From an uncultured Roseburia sp. (GTDB lineage: Bacteria; Bacillota; Clostridia; Lachnospirales; Lachnospiraceae), in contig CAJUNX010000021.1 in assembly GCA_910587865.1 (NCBI GenBank), positions 1-43,722 of the forward strand: 43,722 nt of DNA, in the 5' to 3' direction. This document shows positions 31,273-38,962 of the stretch, piece by piece. The number at the start of each line of letters is the position of its first letter. Within the stretch, counting starts at the first letter, position 1. A program made the position numbers and the translations under genes. The notes below the pieces were generated by a model. That model saw nothing but the letters and a program-made list of their open reading frames with translations, made no database searches and had not been told where the DNA came from.

Positions 31273-32028
31273 ATGAAGCAGCAAAGACATAAACGGGAAG
31301 AGTCTTTTTCGATATTGCTGATTTCCAACGTCGGGCAGAGCAGCCGGCAGTTTCATGTGTCGCGTCTGCTGGTCCGCGTGGCCGTCTCCATGCTTCTTGT
31401 GATTGTCGCGGCGCTGATATGGCTGGCCTGTCTGGCCATAACGGCCGGACAGCGGACACAGGAGCTTAAGGAGCAGCTCTCAGAGCAGGAGCAAACGGCC
31501 GGACAGCTTGAGGAAGAGATTGAGACGCTAAAGAGTGAGAAGCTCTCGCTTGCTTCAGAGAATGAGGAGCTGAACCGGCAGCTTGCCGCGAAGGATTCCG
31601 CGGAAGAAAACGAAACGGCAGAGACGCTGGAGACAGAGGAGACGGATCGGGAGGCTGATCCTGCGTTTCCGAGCAGATATCCCTGCTCCGGATCCGGGAT
31701 TATGACCGCGACTTACTCCGGGGAGCAGCCCTACATATCCATTCAGATCCGGGCGGACGGGAATATCATCGCCGCGGGTGACGGCACTGTCTCTGAGATC
31801 GGCTCGGACGACACGTATCCGCTGATTGTCGAGGTGGATCACGGCAATGGTTATAAAACCCGCTATATGTGCCGGAGCGAGGCGGAGATCAAGACCGGTG
31901 AAGGCGATCCCGTGAGGATCGGGGAGATACTGCTCACGACAAAATCGAATGATACACAGCTCGATTATCAGGTGATCTGTGAGGGGGAGACAATCGATCC
32001 GCTCACGGTCATTGATGCGAAGGGATAA
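31273..32028 (+). CDS. Membrane-anchored LytM/M23-like protein, probably non-catalytic
   Basis: About 251 residues: a short basic cytoplasmic N-terminus, one transmembrane helix (about residues 30-52), a coiled coil (about 55-105), an acidic Glu/Thr linker, and a C-terminal beta domain resembling M23 LytM (IIAAGDGTVSEIGSDD, LIVEVDHGNGYKTRYMC, KTGEGDPVRIGEILL). The M23 zinc ligands appear to be absent: the usual HxxxD and HxH positions hold no His, and RYMCRS replaces the motif. As with EnvC-type proteins it may bind or regulate wall hydrolases. The GAGG at 31259-31262 is about 10 nt before ATG 31273. It sits 14 nt before a bactofilin gene, a pairing widely seen for wall-shaping modules. Confidence 0.75.
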   Translation: MKQQRHKREESFSILLISNVGQSSRQFHVSRLLVRVAVSMLLVIVAALIWLACLAITAGQRTQELKEQLSEQEQTAGQLEEEIETLKSEKLSLASENEELNRQLAAKDSAEENETAETLETEETDREADPAFPSRYPCSGSGIMTATYSGEQPYISIQIRADGNIIAAGDGTVSEIGSDDTYPLIVEVDHGNGYKTRYMCRSEAEIKTGEGDPVRIGEILLTTKSNDTQLDYQVICEGETIDPLTVIDAKG

Positions 32029-32042
32029 GGAGGACAAAGATC

Positions 32043-32528
32043 ATGCTTGGGAAAGCAAAAGGATCCGCATATGCGGAGGAGCCGCGTACCACAGTCGGAA
32101 CGCTCATCGGAGAGGGCGCGGTGTTTAACGGGAACCTGACCGCGCCGGAGACCGTGCGGGTAGACGGCATCATCAACGGCGACTGCACCTGTGAGAAGAA
32201 GCTGATCCTCGGTGTGGAGGGACAGATCAAAGGAAATATCAGGGCGCAGAGCGCACTGATCTCAGGTAAGGTGGACGGCGATATCACGGTGGACGGCAAG
32301 ATGGAGCTTCTCTCCACCGGCAGGGTTGTCGGGGATGTGACGGCGCGGTCGCTGGTGATTGACGAGGATGCGTTCTTTGACGGAAGGTGTACGATGACGC
32401 CCGGGAATACGAATCATGCGGCGGCAGCAGGCGGGGGAAAGACTGCCGCTGACGCAAAGAAACCGGATGAGAGCAGGAATCATTCCGAACCGGATAAGGC
32501 GGAATCCGGAAAGGGGAACGGGAAATAG
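32043..32528 (+). CDS. Bactofilin
   Basis: 161 residues with the bactofilin (DUF583) beta-helix from about residue 17 to 115: TLIGEGAVFNGNLTAPETVRVDG and repeated hydrophobic-Gly turns such as VDGDITVDGKMEL. The C-terminal 45 residues are an Ala/Lys/Glu-rich disordered tail. Bactofilins polymerise without nucleotide on the inner membrane face and position wall-modifying enzymes. The upstream gene encodes a membrane LytM-like protein, its natural partner. AAGGAGG lies ahead of ATG 32043. Confidence 0.92.
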   Translation: MLGKAKGSAYAEEPRTTVGTLIGEGAVFNGNLTAPETVRVDGIINGDCTCEKKLILGVEGQIKGNIRAQSALISGKVDGDITVDGKMELLSTGRVVGDVTARSLVIDEDAFFDGRCTMTPGNTNHAAAAGGGKTAADAKKPDESRNHSEPDKAESGKGNGK

Positions 32529-32549
32529 CAGCGCGCAGGAGGGGAGTCT

Positions 32550-33002
32550 ATGAAGTGTCCGTTTTGCAGCAGTGAGAATACGCGGGTGATTGACTCAAGA
32601 CCCGCAGACGACAACAGCTCGATCCGCCGCCGCAGGATGTGCGACGACTGCGGAAAGCGTTTTACAACCTATGAGAAGGTGGAGACGATACCGCTGATTG
32701 TCATCAAAAAAGATAACACGAGAGAACAGTATGACCGCTCTAAGATCGAGGGCGGTGTGCTTCGCGCGTGCCATAAAAGGCCGATTTCGGTCAATGAGAT
32801 CAATCAGCTGGTGGACGACGTGGAGACGGAGATCTTTAACCGGGAGGAAAAGGAGATTCCGAGCTCGATGATCGGCGAGATCGTCATGGATCATCTGAAA
32901 GATCTGGAGGCGGTTGCCTATGTGAGATTTGCTTCGGTGTACCGCGAATTTAAGGATGTCAATACATTTATGAGCGAGTTGAAAAAGCTGCTGGATAAGT
33001 AG
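32550..33002 (+). CDS. nrdR: Transcriptional repressor NrdR
   Basis: 150 residues, the standard length. A zinc ribbon with C3, C6, C31 and C34 (CPFC, CDDC) is followed by an ATP-cone domain (VIKKDNTREQYDRSKIEGGV). NrdR senses ATP/dATP and represses ribonucleotide reductase genes by binding NrdR boxes. AGGAGGGGAG precedes ATG 32550. It lies 21 nt after the bactofilin gene in an apparently continuous unit; no NrdR box is seen in this window. Confidence 0.97.
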   Translation: MKCPFCSSENTRVIDSRPADDNSSIRRRRMCDDCGKRFTTYEKVETIPLIVIKKDNTREQYDRSKIEGGVLRACHKRPISVNEINQLVDDVETEIFNREEKEIPSSMIGEIVMDHLKDLEAVAYVRFASVYREFKDVNTFMSELKKLLDK

Positions 33003-33012
33003 GAGGTATCAT

Positions 33013-33555
33013 ATGAGAATACTGCCGGAGGAGACCTGCTGCGTGGTGGTGGATATCCAGGAGAAGTTTATGCCGGTGATTGCGGAGGCAGAGGAGATGG
33101 TATCCTGCTGCGAGAGACTTCTGCGGGGGCTTGGGATCCTTGAGATCCCCGTGATGGTGACCGCGCAGTATGCGAAAGGGCTGGGACTGAATCTTTCGGA
33201 GATCCGGGCAGCGGCCGGGACGGAGGAGTTCTGCGATAAAAAGAGCTTTTCTGTTTACGGCGATGCGGTCGCGCGGGAGAAGCTGGCTTCCTTTGGCAGG
33301 AAAAATGTGATTCTCTGCGGAATAGAGGCGCATATCTGCGTACTGCAGTCGGTGATTGATTTAAAAGCGGCCGGATATCAGCCGGTGCTGGTCTGGGACT
33401 GTGTCAGCTCGCGCAGGCTTCGCGACAGGGAAATCGCGCTTTTGCGGGCACAGGCGGAGGGAGCTGTCATTACAGGCAGTGAGTCGCTTTTGTTTGAGCT
33501 GACGGGAAGTGCAGAGCATCCGTGCTTTCGGCAGATTTCCGCGCTTGTAAAATGA
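33013..33555 (+). CDS. Isochorismatase-family cysteine hydrolase
   Basis: 180 residues of the YcaC-like isochorismatase/nicotinamidase superfamily. Catalytic Asp in VVVDIQEKF and nucleophile Cys in LCGIEAHICVLQ are present, with a Lys in the middle region. It hydrolyses an amide or ester of unknown identity in the cytosol. AGGAGG lies 8 nt before ATG 33013, 10 nt after nrdR. Confidence 0.9.
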   Translation: MRILPEETCCVVVDIQEKFMPVIAEAEEMVSCCERLLRGLGILEIPVMVTAQYAKGLGLNLSEIRAAAGTEEFCDKKSFSVYGDAVAREKLASFGRKNVILCGIEAHICVLQSVIDLKAAGYQPVLVWDCVSSRRLRDREIALLRAQAEGAVITGSESLLFELTGSAEHPCFRQISALVK

Positions 33556-33699
33556 GCGGATGCCCGGTGCAGAGGCCATGTGAGCCGTGTCTGTGTGAAA
33601 AACAGGATTTCGGGATTGGAAAACACGGGAAATCCGAAGGCATTTCCGAGTCAGATTCGTCAGACTCCGGCATCTTGAATTGAAGGAATATGTGGTTTT

Positions 33700-34239
33700 A
33701 TGTTTCAGAGACTATATCCGTGGGATTATGTGGATTCCGCCTATGAGATTGATTTTGAACGACTCAGAGGAGAGGGATACCGCGGGATCATTTTTGATAT
33801 CGATAATACGTTAGTGCCGCACGGCGCCCCGGCGGATGCGCGGGCATGTGCATTTTTTTCCGGGTTAAAGGAGCTGGGATATCGCTGTATGGCGCTCTCG
33901 AACAACAGGGAGCCGCGTGTGAAGCCGTTCTGCGATACCGTCGGCATTCCTTACATCTGTAAGGCGGACAAACCCAAACCGGGGAATTACAGGCGGGCGA
34001 TGGAGCGGATGAAAACCGGCACATCGGATACGCTGTTTGTAGGGGATCAGATTTTTACGGATATCTGCGGGGCGAATCTCGCGGGGATCCGGACGATTCT
34101 GGTGAAACCGATCCATCCGAAGGAAGAGATACAGATTGTGTTAAAGCGGTATCTCGAGAAGCCGGTACTGTTTTGTTACCGGCGGTTTCGGAGAAACGAA
34201 GAGCGAAAAATGAAAATGCGGAAGACGGCGCAGAAGTGA
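33700..34239 (+). CDS. yqeG: YqeG-family HAD IIIA phosphatase
   Basis: 179 residues. HAD motif I is FDIDNTLVPHG, motif II ALSNN, the Lys is in KPKPGNY and motif III is FVGDQIFTDI. YqeG proteins are conserved in Firmicutes, usually beside yqeH/aroE-type genes, with phosphatase activity of uncertain substrate; a role in lipid (phosphatidylglycerophosphate) metabolism has been proposed for relatives. The best ribosome site (AAGGAA at 33683-33688) is rather far from ATG 33700. The C-terminus is a basic tail. It lies 7 nt before rpiB. Confidence 0.93.
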   Translation: MFQRLYPWDYVDSAYEIDFERLRGEGYRGIIFDIDNTLVPHGAPADARACAFFSGLKELGYRCMALSNNREPRVKPFCDTVGIPYICKADKPKPGNYRRAMERMKTGTSDTLFVGDQIFTDICGANLAGIRTILVKPIHPKEEIQIVLKRYLEKPVLFCYRRFRRNEERKMKMRKTAQK

Positions 34240-34246
34240 GGTCAGT

Positions 34247-34690
34247 ATGAAGATAGCAATCGGAAATGATCATGCAGCAGGGGCGTTAAAGGCTGTTATT
34301 GTGGATTATTTAAAGGAGCTTGGCCACGAGGTCACGGATCTCGGTGCGAATGACGGTGAGATGTGCGACTATCCGGAATACGGTGAGCGTGTGGGCCGCG
34401 CGGTAGTATCCGGCGAGGCAGACTGCGGGGTGTTAATCTGCGGAACCGGGGTCGGGATCTCGATTGCGGCGAACAAGGTTCCGGGCGTTCGGGCGGCAGT
34501 CTGTTCCGAGACGGCGACGGCGCGGCTGGTGAAGCAGCATAATAATGCGAATATCATTGCATTCGGAGCGCGGATCGTGGGGACGGAGCTTGCGAAGGAT
34601 ATTGTAAAGGCGTATCTGGATGCAGAATTTCTGGGCGGAAGGCATCAGGTGCGGATCGATAAGATCCGTGAGATCGAGGCGCGCGGATGA
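34247..34690 (+). CDS. rpiB: Ribose-5-phosphate isomerase B
   Basis: 147 residues of the RpiB/LacAB family: GNDHAAG at the N-terminus and CGTGVGISIAANKVPGVRAA with the catalytic Cys. It interconverts ribose 5-phosphate and ribulose 5-phosphate in the pentose phosphate pathway; an allose-6-phosphate isomerase is the alternative in this family. GAGGTC precedes ATG 34247. It is the last gene before the efp promoter. Confidence 0.94.
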   Translation: MKIAIGNDHAAGALKAVIVDYLKELGHEVTDLGANDGEMCDYPEYGERVGRAVVSGEADCGVLICGTGVGISIAANKVPGVRAAVCSETATARLVKQHNNANIIAFGARIVGTELAKDIVKAYLDAEFLGGRHQVRIDKIREIEARG

Positions 34691-34735
34691 TTCGTCCGTT
34701 TCACAGAGGATGGCTGAACTTTTGGCAAAAAAAGG

Positions 34736-34764
34736 TTGAAATGTGTATGTATATAGTATAAAAT
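34736..34764 (+). promoter_or_regulatory. Promoter of efp
   Basis: TTGAAA (34736-34741), 17-nt spacer, TAAAAT (34759-34764), 39 nt before ATG 34803. Confidence 0.78.
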
Positions 34765-34802
34765 AGAACAGCCACAGGTGTATGTTTAAGGAGGAAATTT
34801 AC

Positions 34803-35360
34803 ATGATTTCAGCAGGCGATTTCAGAAATGGCATTACCATTGAACTGGAAGGAAATATTTATCAGATTATCGAGTTTCAGCATGTTAAGCCGGGAAAAGG
34901 CGCAGCATTTGTCAGAACGAAGCTGAAGAATATCAAGAGCGGCGGTGTGGTTGAGAAGACCTTCCGGCCGACGGAGAAGTGCCCGCAGGCGAGGATTGAC
35001 CGCAAGGATTACCAGTATCTTTATGCAGACGGGGATCTGTTTTATTTTATGGATGTCGAGACGTATGATCAGATCGCACTGTCGGCGGATGATATCGGCG
35101 ACGCGTTAAAGTTTGTCAAAGAGAATGAGATGGTGAAGATGTGTTCCCATAACGGCAGTGTGTTCGCAGTAGAGCCGCCGTTGTTTGTGGAACTGCAGAT
35201 CACGGATACGGAGCCGGGCTTTAAGGGCGATACGGCGACAGGCGCGACAAAGCCGGCAGTCGTAGAGACGGGCGCGACCGTCTATGTTCCTTTGTTTGTG
35301 GAGCAGGGAGATGTCATCAAGATCGATACGCGCACCGGGGAATATCTTTCAAGAGTATAA
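34803..35360 (+). CDS. efp: Elongation factor P
   Basis: 185 residues, three beta-barrel domains. The tip loop VKPGKGAAFVRTK carries K32, the residue modified in many bacteria, and GDTATGATKPAVVETGA with IDTRTGEYLSRV is the conserved end. EF-P rescues ribosomes stalled on polyproline. AAGGAGG lies ahead of ATG 34803. It has its own promoter. Confidence 0.98.
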   Translation: MISAGDFRNGITIELEGNIYQIIEFQHVKPGKGAAFVRTKLKNIKSGGVVEKTFRPTEKCPQARIDRKDYQYLYADGDLFYFMDVETYDQIALSADDIGDALKFVKENEMVKMCSHNGSVFAVEPPLFVELQITDTEPGFKGDTATGATKPAVVETGATVYVPLFVEQGDVIKIDTRTGEYLSRV

Positions 35361-35366
35361 GAAAAA

Positions 35367-35399
35367 GGGCATGTCTGCACCTGCGGGCATGTCCGTTTT
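35367..35399 (+). terminator. Weak terminator after efp
   Basis: GGGCATG (35367-35373) pairs with CATGTCC (35388-35394), one G-T wobble, followed by GTTTTC. The sequence GGGCATGTC is also directly repeated here. Confidence 0.5.
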
Positions 35400-35540
35400 C
35401 GCTTTATGGAATATGATGATGCCAGGGTCAGAAGGTCATGTGTTTTACGCCTGCGTGAAACACGGAGAAATCCGAAGACATCATGGGGGGAAATCCTTTT
35501 GACTGCCATCATATGATAACAATATAACAGGAGGAGTACA

Positions 35541-36251
35541 ATGAGAGTAATCAAAGCAGCAAATTATGAGGAGGTCAGCAGGCGGGCGGCCATGCTGATC
35601 GCGGCGCAGGTACTGATCAAACCGAATGCGGTGTTAGGGCTTGCCACGGGGTCTTCCCCGATCGGGACGTATCAGAATCTGGTCGCATGGCACAGGGCCG
35701 GAGATCTGGATTTTTCCGGGGTCACTTCGGTCAATCTTGACGAGTATGTCGGACTTGACGGGACAAACGATCAGAGCTACCGCTATTTTATGAATGAGCA
35801 TCTGTTTTCCCATATTAATATTCCGATGGAGCGCACGCATGTGCCGAACGGCCTGGCGGCGGATATCGCAGCGGAGGGTGCGGCGTATGACGCGATGATC
35901 GCGGCACTCGGCGGGATCGATCTGCAGCTGCTCGGAATCGGAAATAACGGTCATGTCGGATTCAATGAGCCGGCGGATGTCTTTACGGAGGAGACGCATC
36001 TGGTGGATCTGAAGGAGGATACGATTGAGGCGAATGCGCGCTTTTTTGCATCCCGTGATGAGGTGCCGAAGCGGGCGCTGACGATGGGACTCGGCGGGAT
36101 CATGCGTGCGAAAAAGATCCTTCTGATCGCGAACGGCGAGGCAAAGGCAAGAATCATCGACAAGGCGGTGAACGGTCCTGTGACGCCGCAGATTCCGGCA
36201 TCGATCCTGCAGCTGCACCCGGACTGTACCATCATCTATTCGGAATGCTGA
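35541..36251 (+). CDS. nagB: Glucosamine-6-phosphate deaminase
   Basis: 236 residues. NLDEYVGL, LGIGNNGHVGFNEPA and the FASRDEVPKRALTMGLGGIM region give the NagB active site, with Asp and His of the catalytic relay. It converts glucosamine 6-phosphate to fructose 6-phosphate and ammonia, the last step of amino-sugar use. AGGAGGAG precedes ATG 35541. nagA is not adjacent. A TTGACT at 35499 with TATAAC at 35523 resembles a promoter, but it would place the transcript start at the ribosome site. Confidence 0.97.
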   Translation: MRVIKAANYEEVSRRAAMLIAAQVLIKPNAVLGLATGSSPIGTYQNLVAWHRAGDLDFSGVTSVNLDEYVGLDGTNDQSYRYFMNEHLFSHINIPMERTHVPNGLAADIAAEGAAYDAMIAALGGIDLQLLGIGNNGHVGFNEPADVFTEETHLVDLKEDTIEANARFFASRDEVPKRALTMGLGGIMRAKKILLIANGEAKARIIDKAVNGPVTPQIPASILQLHPDCTIIYSEC

Positions 36252-36256
36252 TTATG

Positions 36257-36286
36257 CCCCGGGCGGATGTCCGGGGTTATATTTTT
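36257..36286 (+). terminator. Terminator of nagB
   Basis: CCCCGG (36257-36262) pairs with CCGGGG (36271-36276), followed by TTATATTTTT. The tail overlaps the stop codon of the convergent flippase gene. Confidence 0.75.
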
Positions 36287-37581
36287 CTCAAAAGAACTAT
36301 AATTGTAAGAAATGCGGTGGCTATATGGCTGAGCAGGATTCCCCAGAGATAACCTTTGATTCCGTAAGCAGGGATGGCAAAGAGGACAAACAGAATCCGG
36401 ATTCCGCAGGCCGCCAGGTTGAAACAGAACGTGAGCCCCGGGTATCCGAGTCCGTGGAGAACGCTGCTTAAGGTGGAGCTTAAGTACAGAAACGGACAGA
36501 TCCAGCCGAGTGTGACGATAAAGGTTCCGGCGAGTGCGTTGCCAAACAGCAGATTTCCCAGGTATTTTCCGGTGAATAAGAATCCTGCGGTACATAAGAA
36601 CCCGAGAAAGAGGCAGGCGCGGATTGTTTTTGTGACGGTGCGGCGGATCAGGCGGTCATCCCCGGCGGCTTTTGCTTCGGAGATGGTGGGCAGAAGCAGA
36701 ACGGATACCGAGTTTGTGACAACGGAGGGAAACATGATGATCGACATGGCCATGCCGGTCAGGATCCCGTAGACGCCGAGCGCCTCCGCGCTGGTATATC
36801 CGAAAAGCTTAAGACGGTTCGGAATCATGACCGTCTCGTAGCCTGAAAACAGGTTTAACACTACACGGTTTGCGGTGAGCGGGACAGCCATGACAGCCAG
36901 ACCATGCAGACAGGCCGGGATAGAAGGAACGCGTTTTGTCCCGCGCGGGATTTTTGCAAAACTGACGGATACAAGCGTACTTGCGACTTCGCCAAGTACA
37001 ATGCCCCACATCGTGACGGACAGCGGAACGGGTGTCTGTTCCCGCATGTGAATACAGTAAAGCAGATAAACGCTGCCGACGCGGACAAGCTGTTCGGTCA
37101 GCTGACACAGAGCCGGGACACCGGTTTTTTTTGTGCCGTAATAATATCCGTTGATACAGGCGTGAATGCATGCCGGTACAAAGGACAGGGAGAGGACGGA
37201 AAGCAGCGGCGCACACCGGATATCGCCAAGCCAGGCGGAGGCGATAAAATCCGCGTATTTCCAGATGATAAATCCCGTGAGGGCGGAGAGAAGGAGGGAG
37301 ACAATGAGCCCGCAGTAAAAATAACGCCTCGCACCCTCCGGATTTTTTTTCCCGATTTCCGTGGATACAAAGCGGGAGATCGCGGTCTGAATCCCTGCAG
37401 CCGTGACGGCAAATCCGAGCGCCATCACGGGGGAGAGAAGCTGATAGATACCCAGGCCCTCTGCACCAATCGTGCGCGAGAGGAATATTCTATAGAAGAA
37501 GCCGATCAGTCGGGTGAGTACGCCGGCAAAGGTCAGCAGCAGGGTACCGGTGATAAAGGAGTTTTTTATGGTTTTGGTCAA
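36277..37581 (-). CDS. SpoVB-like polysaccharide/lipid flippase (MVF/MOP superfamily)
   Basis: 434 residues with about 12 hydrophobic segments. GTLLLTFAGVLTRLIGFFYR and GAEGLGIYQLLSPVMALG match the N-terminus of SpoVB/YtgP-type flippases, which move lipid-linked wall or polysaccharide precursors across the membrane; SpoVB itself acts in spore cortex synthesis. It is shorter than SpoVB (about 520), lacking part of the C-terminus. The start is TTG at 37581, with GGAG 7 nt upstream. It is divergent from the cysteine desulfurase gene, and the 50-nt gap must hold both promoters. Confidence 0.85.
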   Translation of the reverse strand: MTKTIKNSFITGTLLLTFAGVLTRLIGFFYRIFLSRTIGAEGLGIYQLLSPVMALGFAVTAAGIQTAISRFVSTEIGKKNPEGARRYFYCGLIVSLLLSALTGFIIWKYADFIASAWLGDIRCAPLLSVLSLSFVPACIHACINGYYYGTKKTGVPALCQLTEQLVRVGSVYLLYCIHMREQTPVPLSVTMWGIVLGEVASTLVSVSFAKIPRGTKRVPSIPACLHGLAVMAVPLTANRVVLNLFSGYETVMIPNRLKLFGYTSAEALGVYGILTGMAMSIIMFPSVVTNSVSVLLLPTISEAKAAGDDRLIRRTVTKTIRACLFLGFLCTAGFLFTGKYLGNLLFGNALAGTFIVTLGWICPFLYLSSTLSSVLHGLGYPGLTFCFNLAACGIRILFVLFAIPAYGIKGYLWGILLSHIATAFLTIIVLLRKI

Positions 37582-37631
37582 ATGAAATCTCCAGACATTT
37601 TTTTAAAATATATGTGCAAAGCGAGGGGAAA

Positions 37632-38786
37632 ATGAGTAGTCTGATTCAGAAAGAAATCTATTTGGATAACGCGGCGACGACTCAGATGGCGGCGCCCGTG
37701 GAGGAGGCAATGAGACCCTTCCTCAGAGAAAAGTTTGGAAATGCGTCCACCATGTACGGATACGGGGAGACGGCAAGGGAAGCGATGGAGGCGGCGCGGG
37801 TGCAGATTGCGCGCTCATTAGAGGCATCGCCGTCCGAGATTTTTTTTACCTCCGGGGGATCGGAGTCGGACAACTGGGCCATCAAGGGGATCGCCGGTGC
37901 AAAAAAGGCGGAAGGATGCCATCTTATCACGACAAAGATAGAACACCATGCGGTGTTAAATTCGTGCGCCTATCTGGAAAAGCTTGGCTATCAGGTGACG
38001 TACCTGGATGTCGACGCATACGGTCAGGTCTCCCCGGAGGCTGTCGCGGCTGCCATCCGTCCGGATACCACGCTGATTTCCGTCATGTTCGGTAACAACG
38101 AGATCGGGACGATCGAGCCTGTCATGCAGATCGGAAAAATCGCCCGGGAGCATAAGGTATTGTTTCACACGGATGCGGTGCAGGCGTATGCGCAGCTTCC
38201 GATTTCCGTGCGGCAGTATCCCGTCGATCTTCTGAGTGCCAGCGCACACAAATTTCACGGTCCGAAAGGCGTGGGATTCCTCTATGTGAGAGAAGGGACT
38301 TTGCTGCCTTCTTTTATTCATGGAGGCGGACAGGAGCGCGGAAAGCGTGCAGGTACGGAAAATATCGCAGGGATTGTCGGGATGGGAAAAGCGGCGGAAC
38401 TGGCGTTTTCGGATCTGCGGCAGCGCATACGGCGTGAGACGATGCTGCGCAATTATATGATGGAAAAGATCACCCACGAGATCCCGGGCTCGCGGATCAA
38501 CGGCCACCGCACCAAGCGTCTTCCGGGAAATGTGAATGTGAGTTTTAAGAACGTCGACGGGGCATCGCTTTTAATCCTTCTGGAGGAGGACGGGATCTGC
38601 GCGTCCGGCGGATCCGCGTGTAACACGGGGGAAAGCCGTGTGTCGTATGTGATTGAGGCGATCGGTGCGCAGGAGGAATACGCCGCCGGGACGATCCGCA
38701 TGACGCTGTGCGGACAGACGACGCGGCAGGATGTGGATCTGACGGTGGAGTCGCTGAAACAAAATGTAAAACGTCTGCGCGTGTAG
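37632..38786 (+). CDS. Cysteine desulfurase (NifS/IscS-like)
   Basis: 384 residues of class V aminotransferase fold. The PLP lysine is in SAHKFHGPK (K207) and the active-site Cys in SGGSACNTGE (C330); YLDNAATTQMAAPV is the family N-terminus. It takes sulfur from cysteine for Fe-S clusters, thiamine or tRNA thiolation. GAGGGGAA precedes ATG 37632; upstream in-frame ATG is not supported. The short active-site loop with Cys in SGSAC-like context is IscS/NifS group I-like. No iscU or thiI is adjacent; an Fe-S helicase lies downstream but is not in the same tight unit. Confidence 0.93.
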   Translation: MSSLIQKEIYLDNAATTQMAAPVEEAMRPFLREKFGNASTMYGYGETAREAMEAARVQIARSLEASPSEIFFTSGGSESDNWAIKGIAGAKKAEGCHLITTKIEHHAVLNSCAYLEKLGYQVTYLDVDAYGQVSPEAVAAAIRPDTTLISVMFGNNEIGTIEPVMQIGKIAREHKVLFHTDAVQAYAQLPISVRQYPVDLLSASAHKFHGPKGVGFLYVREGTLLPSFIHGGGQERGKRAGTENIAGIVGMGKAAELAFSDLRQRIRRETMLRNYMMEKITHEIPGSRINGHRTKRLPGNVNVSFKNVDGASLLILLEEDGICASGGSACNTGESRVSYVIEAIGAQEEYAAGTIRMTLCGQTTRQDVDLTVESLKQNVKRLRV

Positions 38787-38868
38787 AGAGTCGGATGTAC
38801 AGGAGCCGGTGAGGAGGAAGACGGAACGCCAGCGCGTGCAGAGAGTCGGATGTGCAGGAGCCGGTGAG
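38777..38868 (+). repeat. 37-bp direct repeat of the 3' end of the desulfurase gene
   Basis: GCGCGTGTAGAGAGTCGGAT... at 38777-38813 (includes the TAG stop) recurs at 38832-38868 with two changes, a 55-bp period. As with CapA, the tail of a gene has been copied just beyond its stop. Confidence 0.88.
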
Positions 38869-38903
38869 ACGAAGTGATTACGCATATAGAGTTGCCGGTC
38901 AGG

Positions 38904-38932
38904 TTGAATTTTAAGGGGATCCGGTATACAAT
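38904..38932 (+). promoter_or_regulatory. Promoter of the TIR-Sel1 operon
   Basis: TTGAAT (38904-38909), 17-nt spacer, TACAAT (38927-38932), 30 nt before ATG 38963. Confidence 0.68.
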
Positions 38933-38962
38933 GGTGGGAGAACGAAAGAAGGAGAGATCGGG

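Noticed and set aside
35499..35528. TTGACT-18-TATAAC as nagB promoter
   Set aside because: The transcript would start at the ribosome site; possible but not convincing without mapping.
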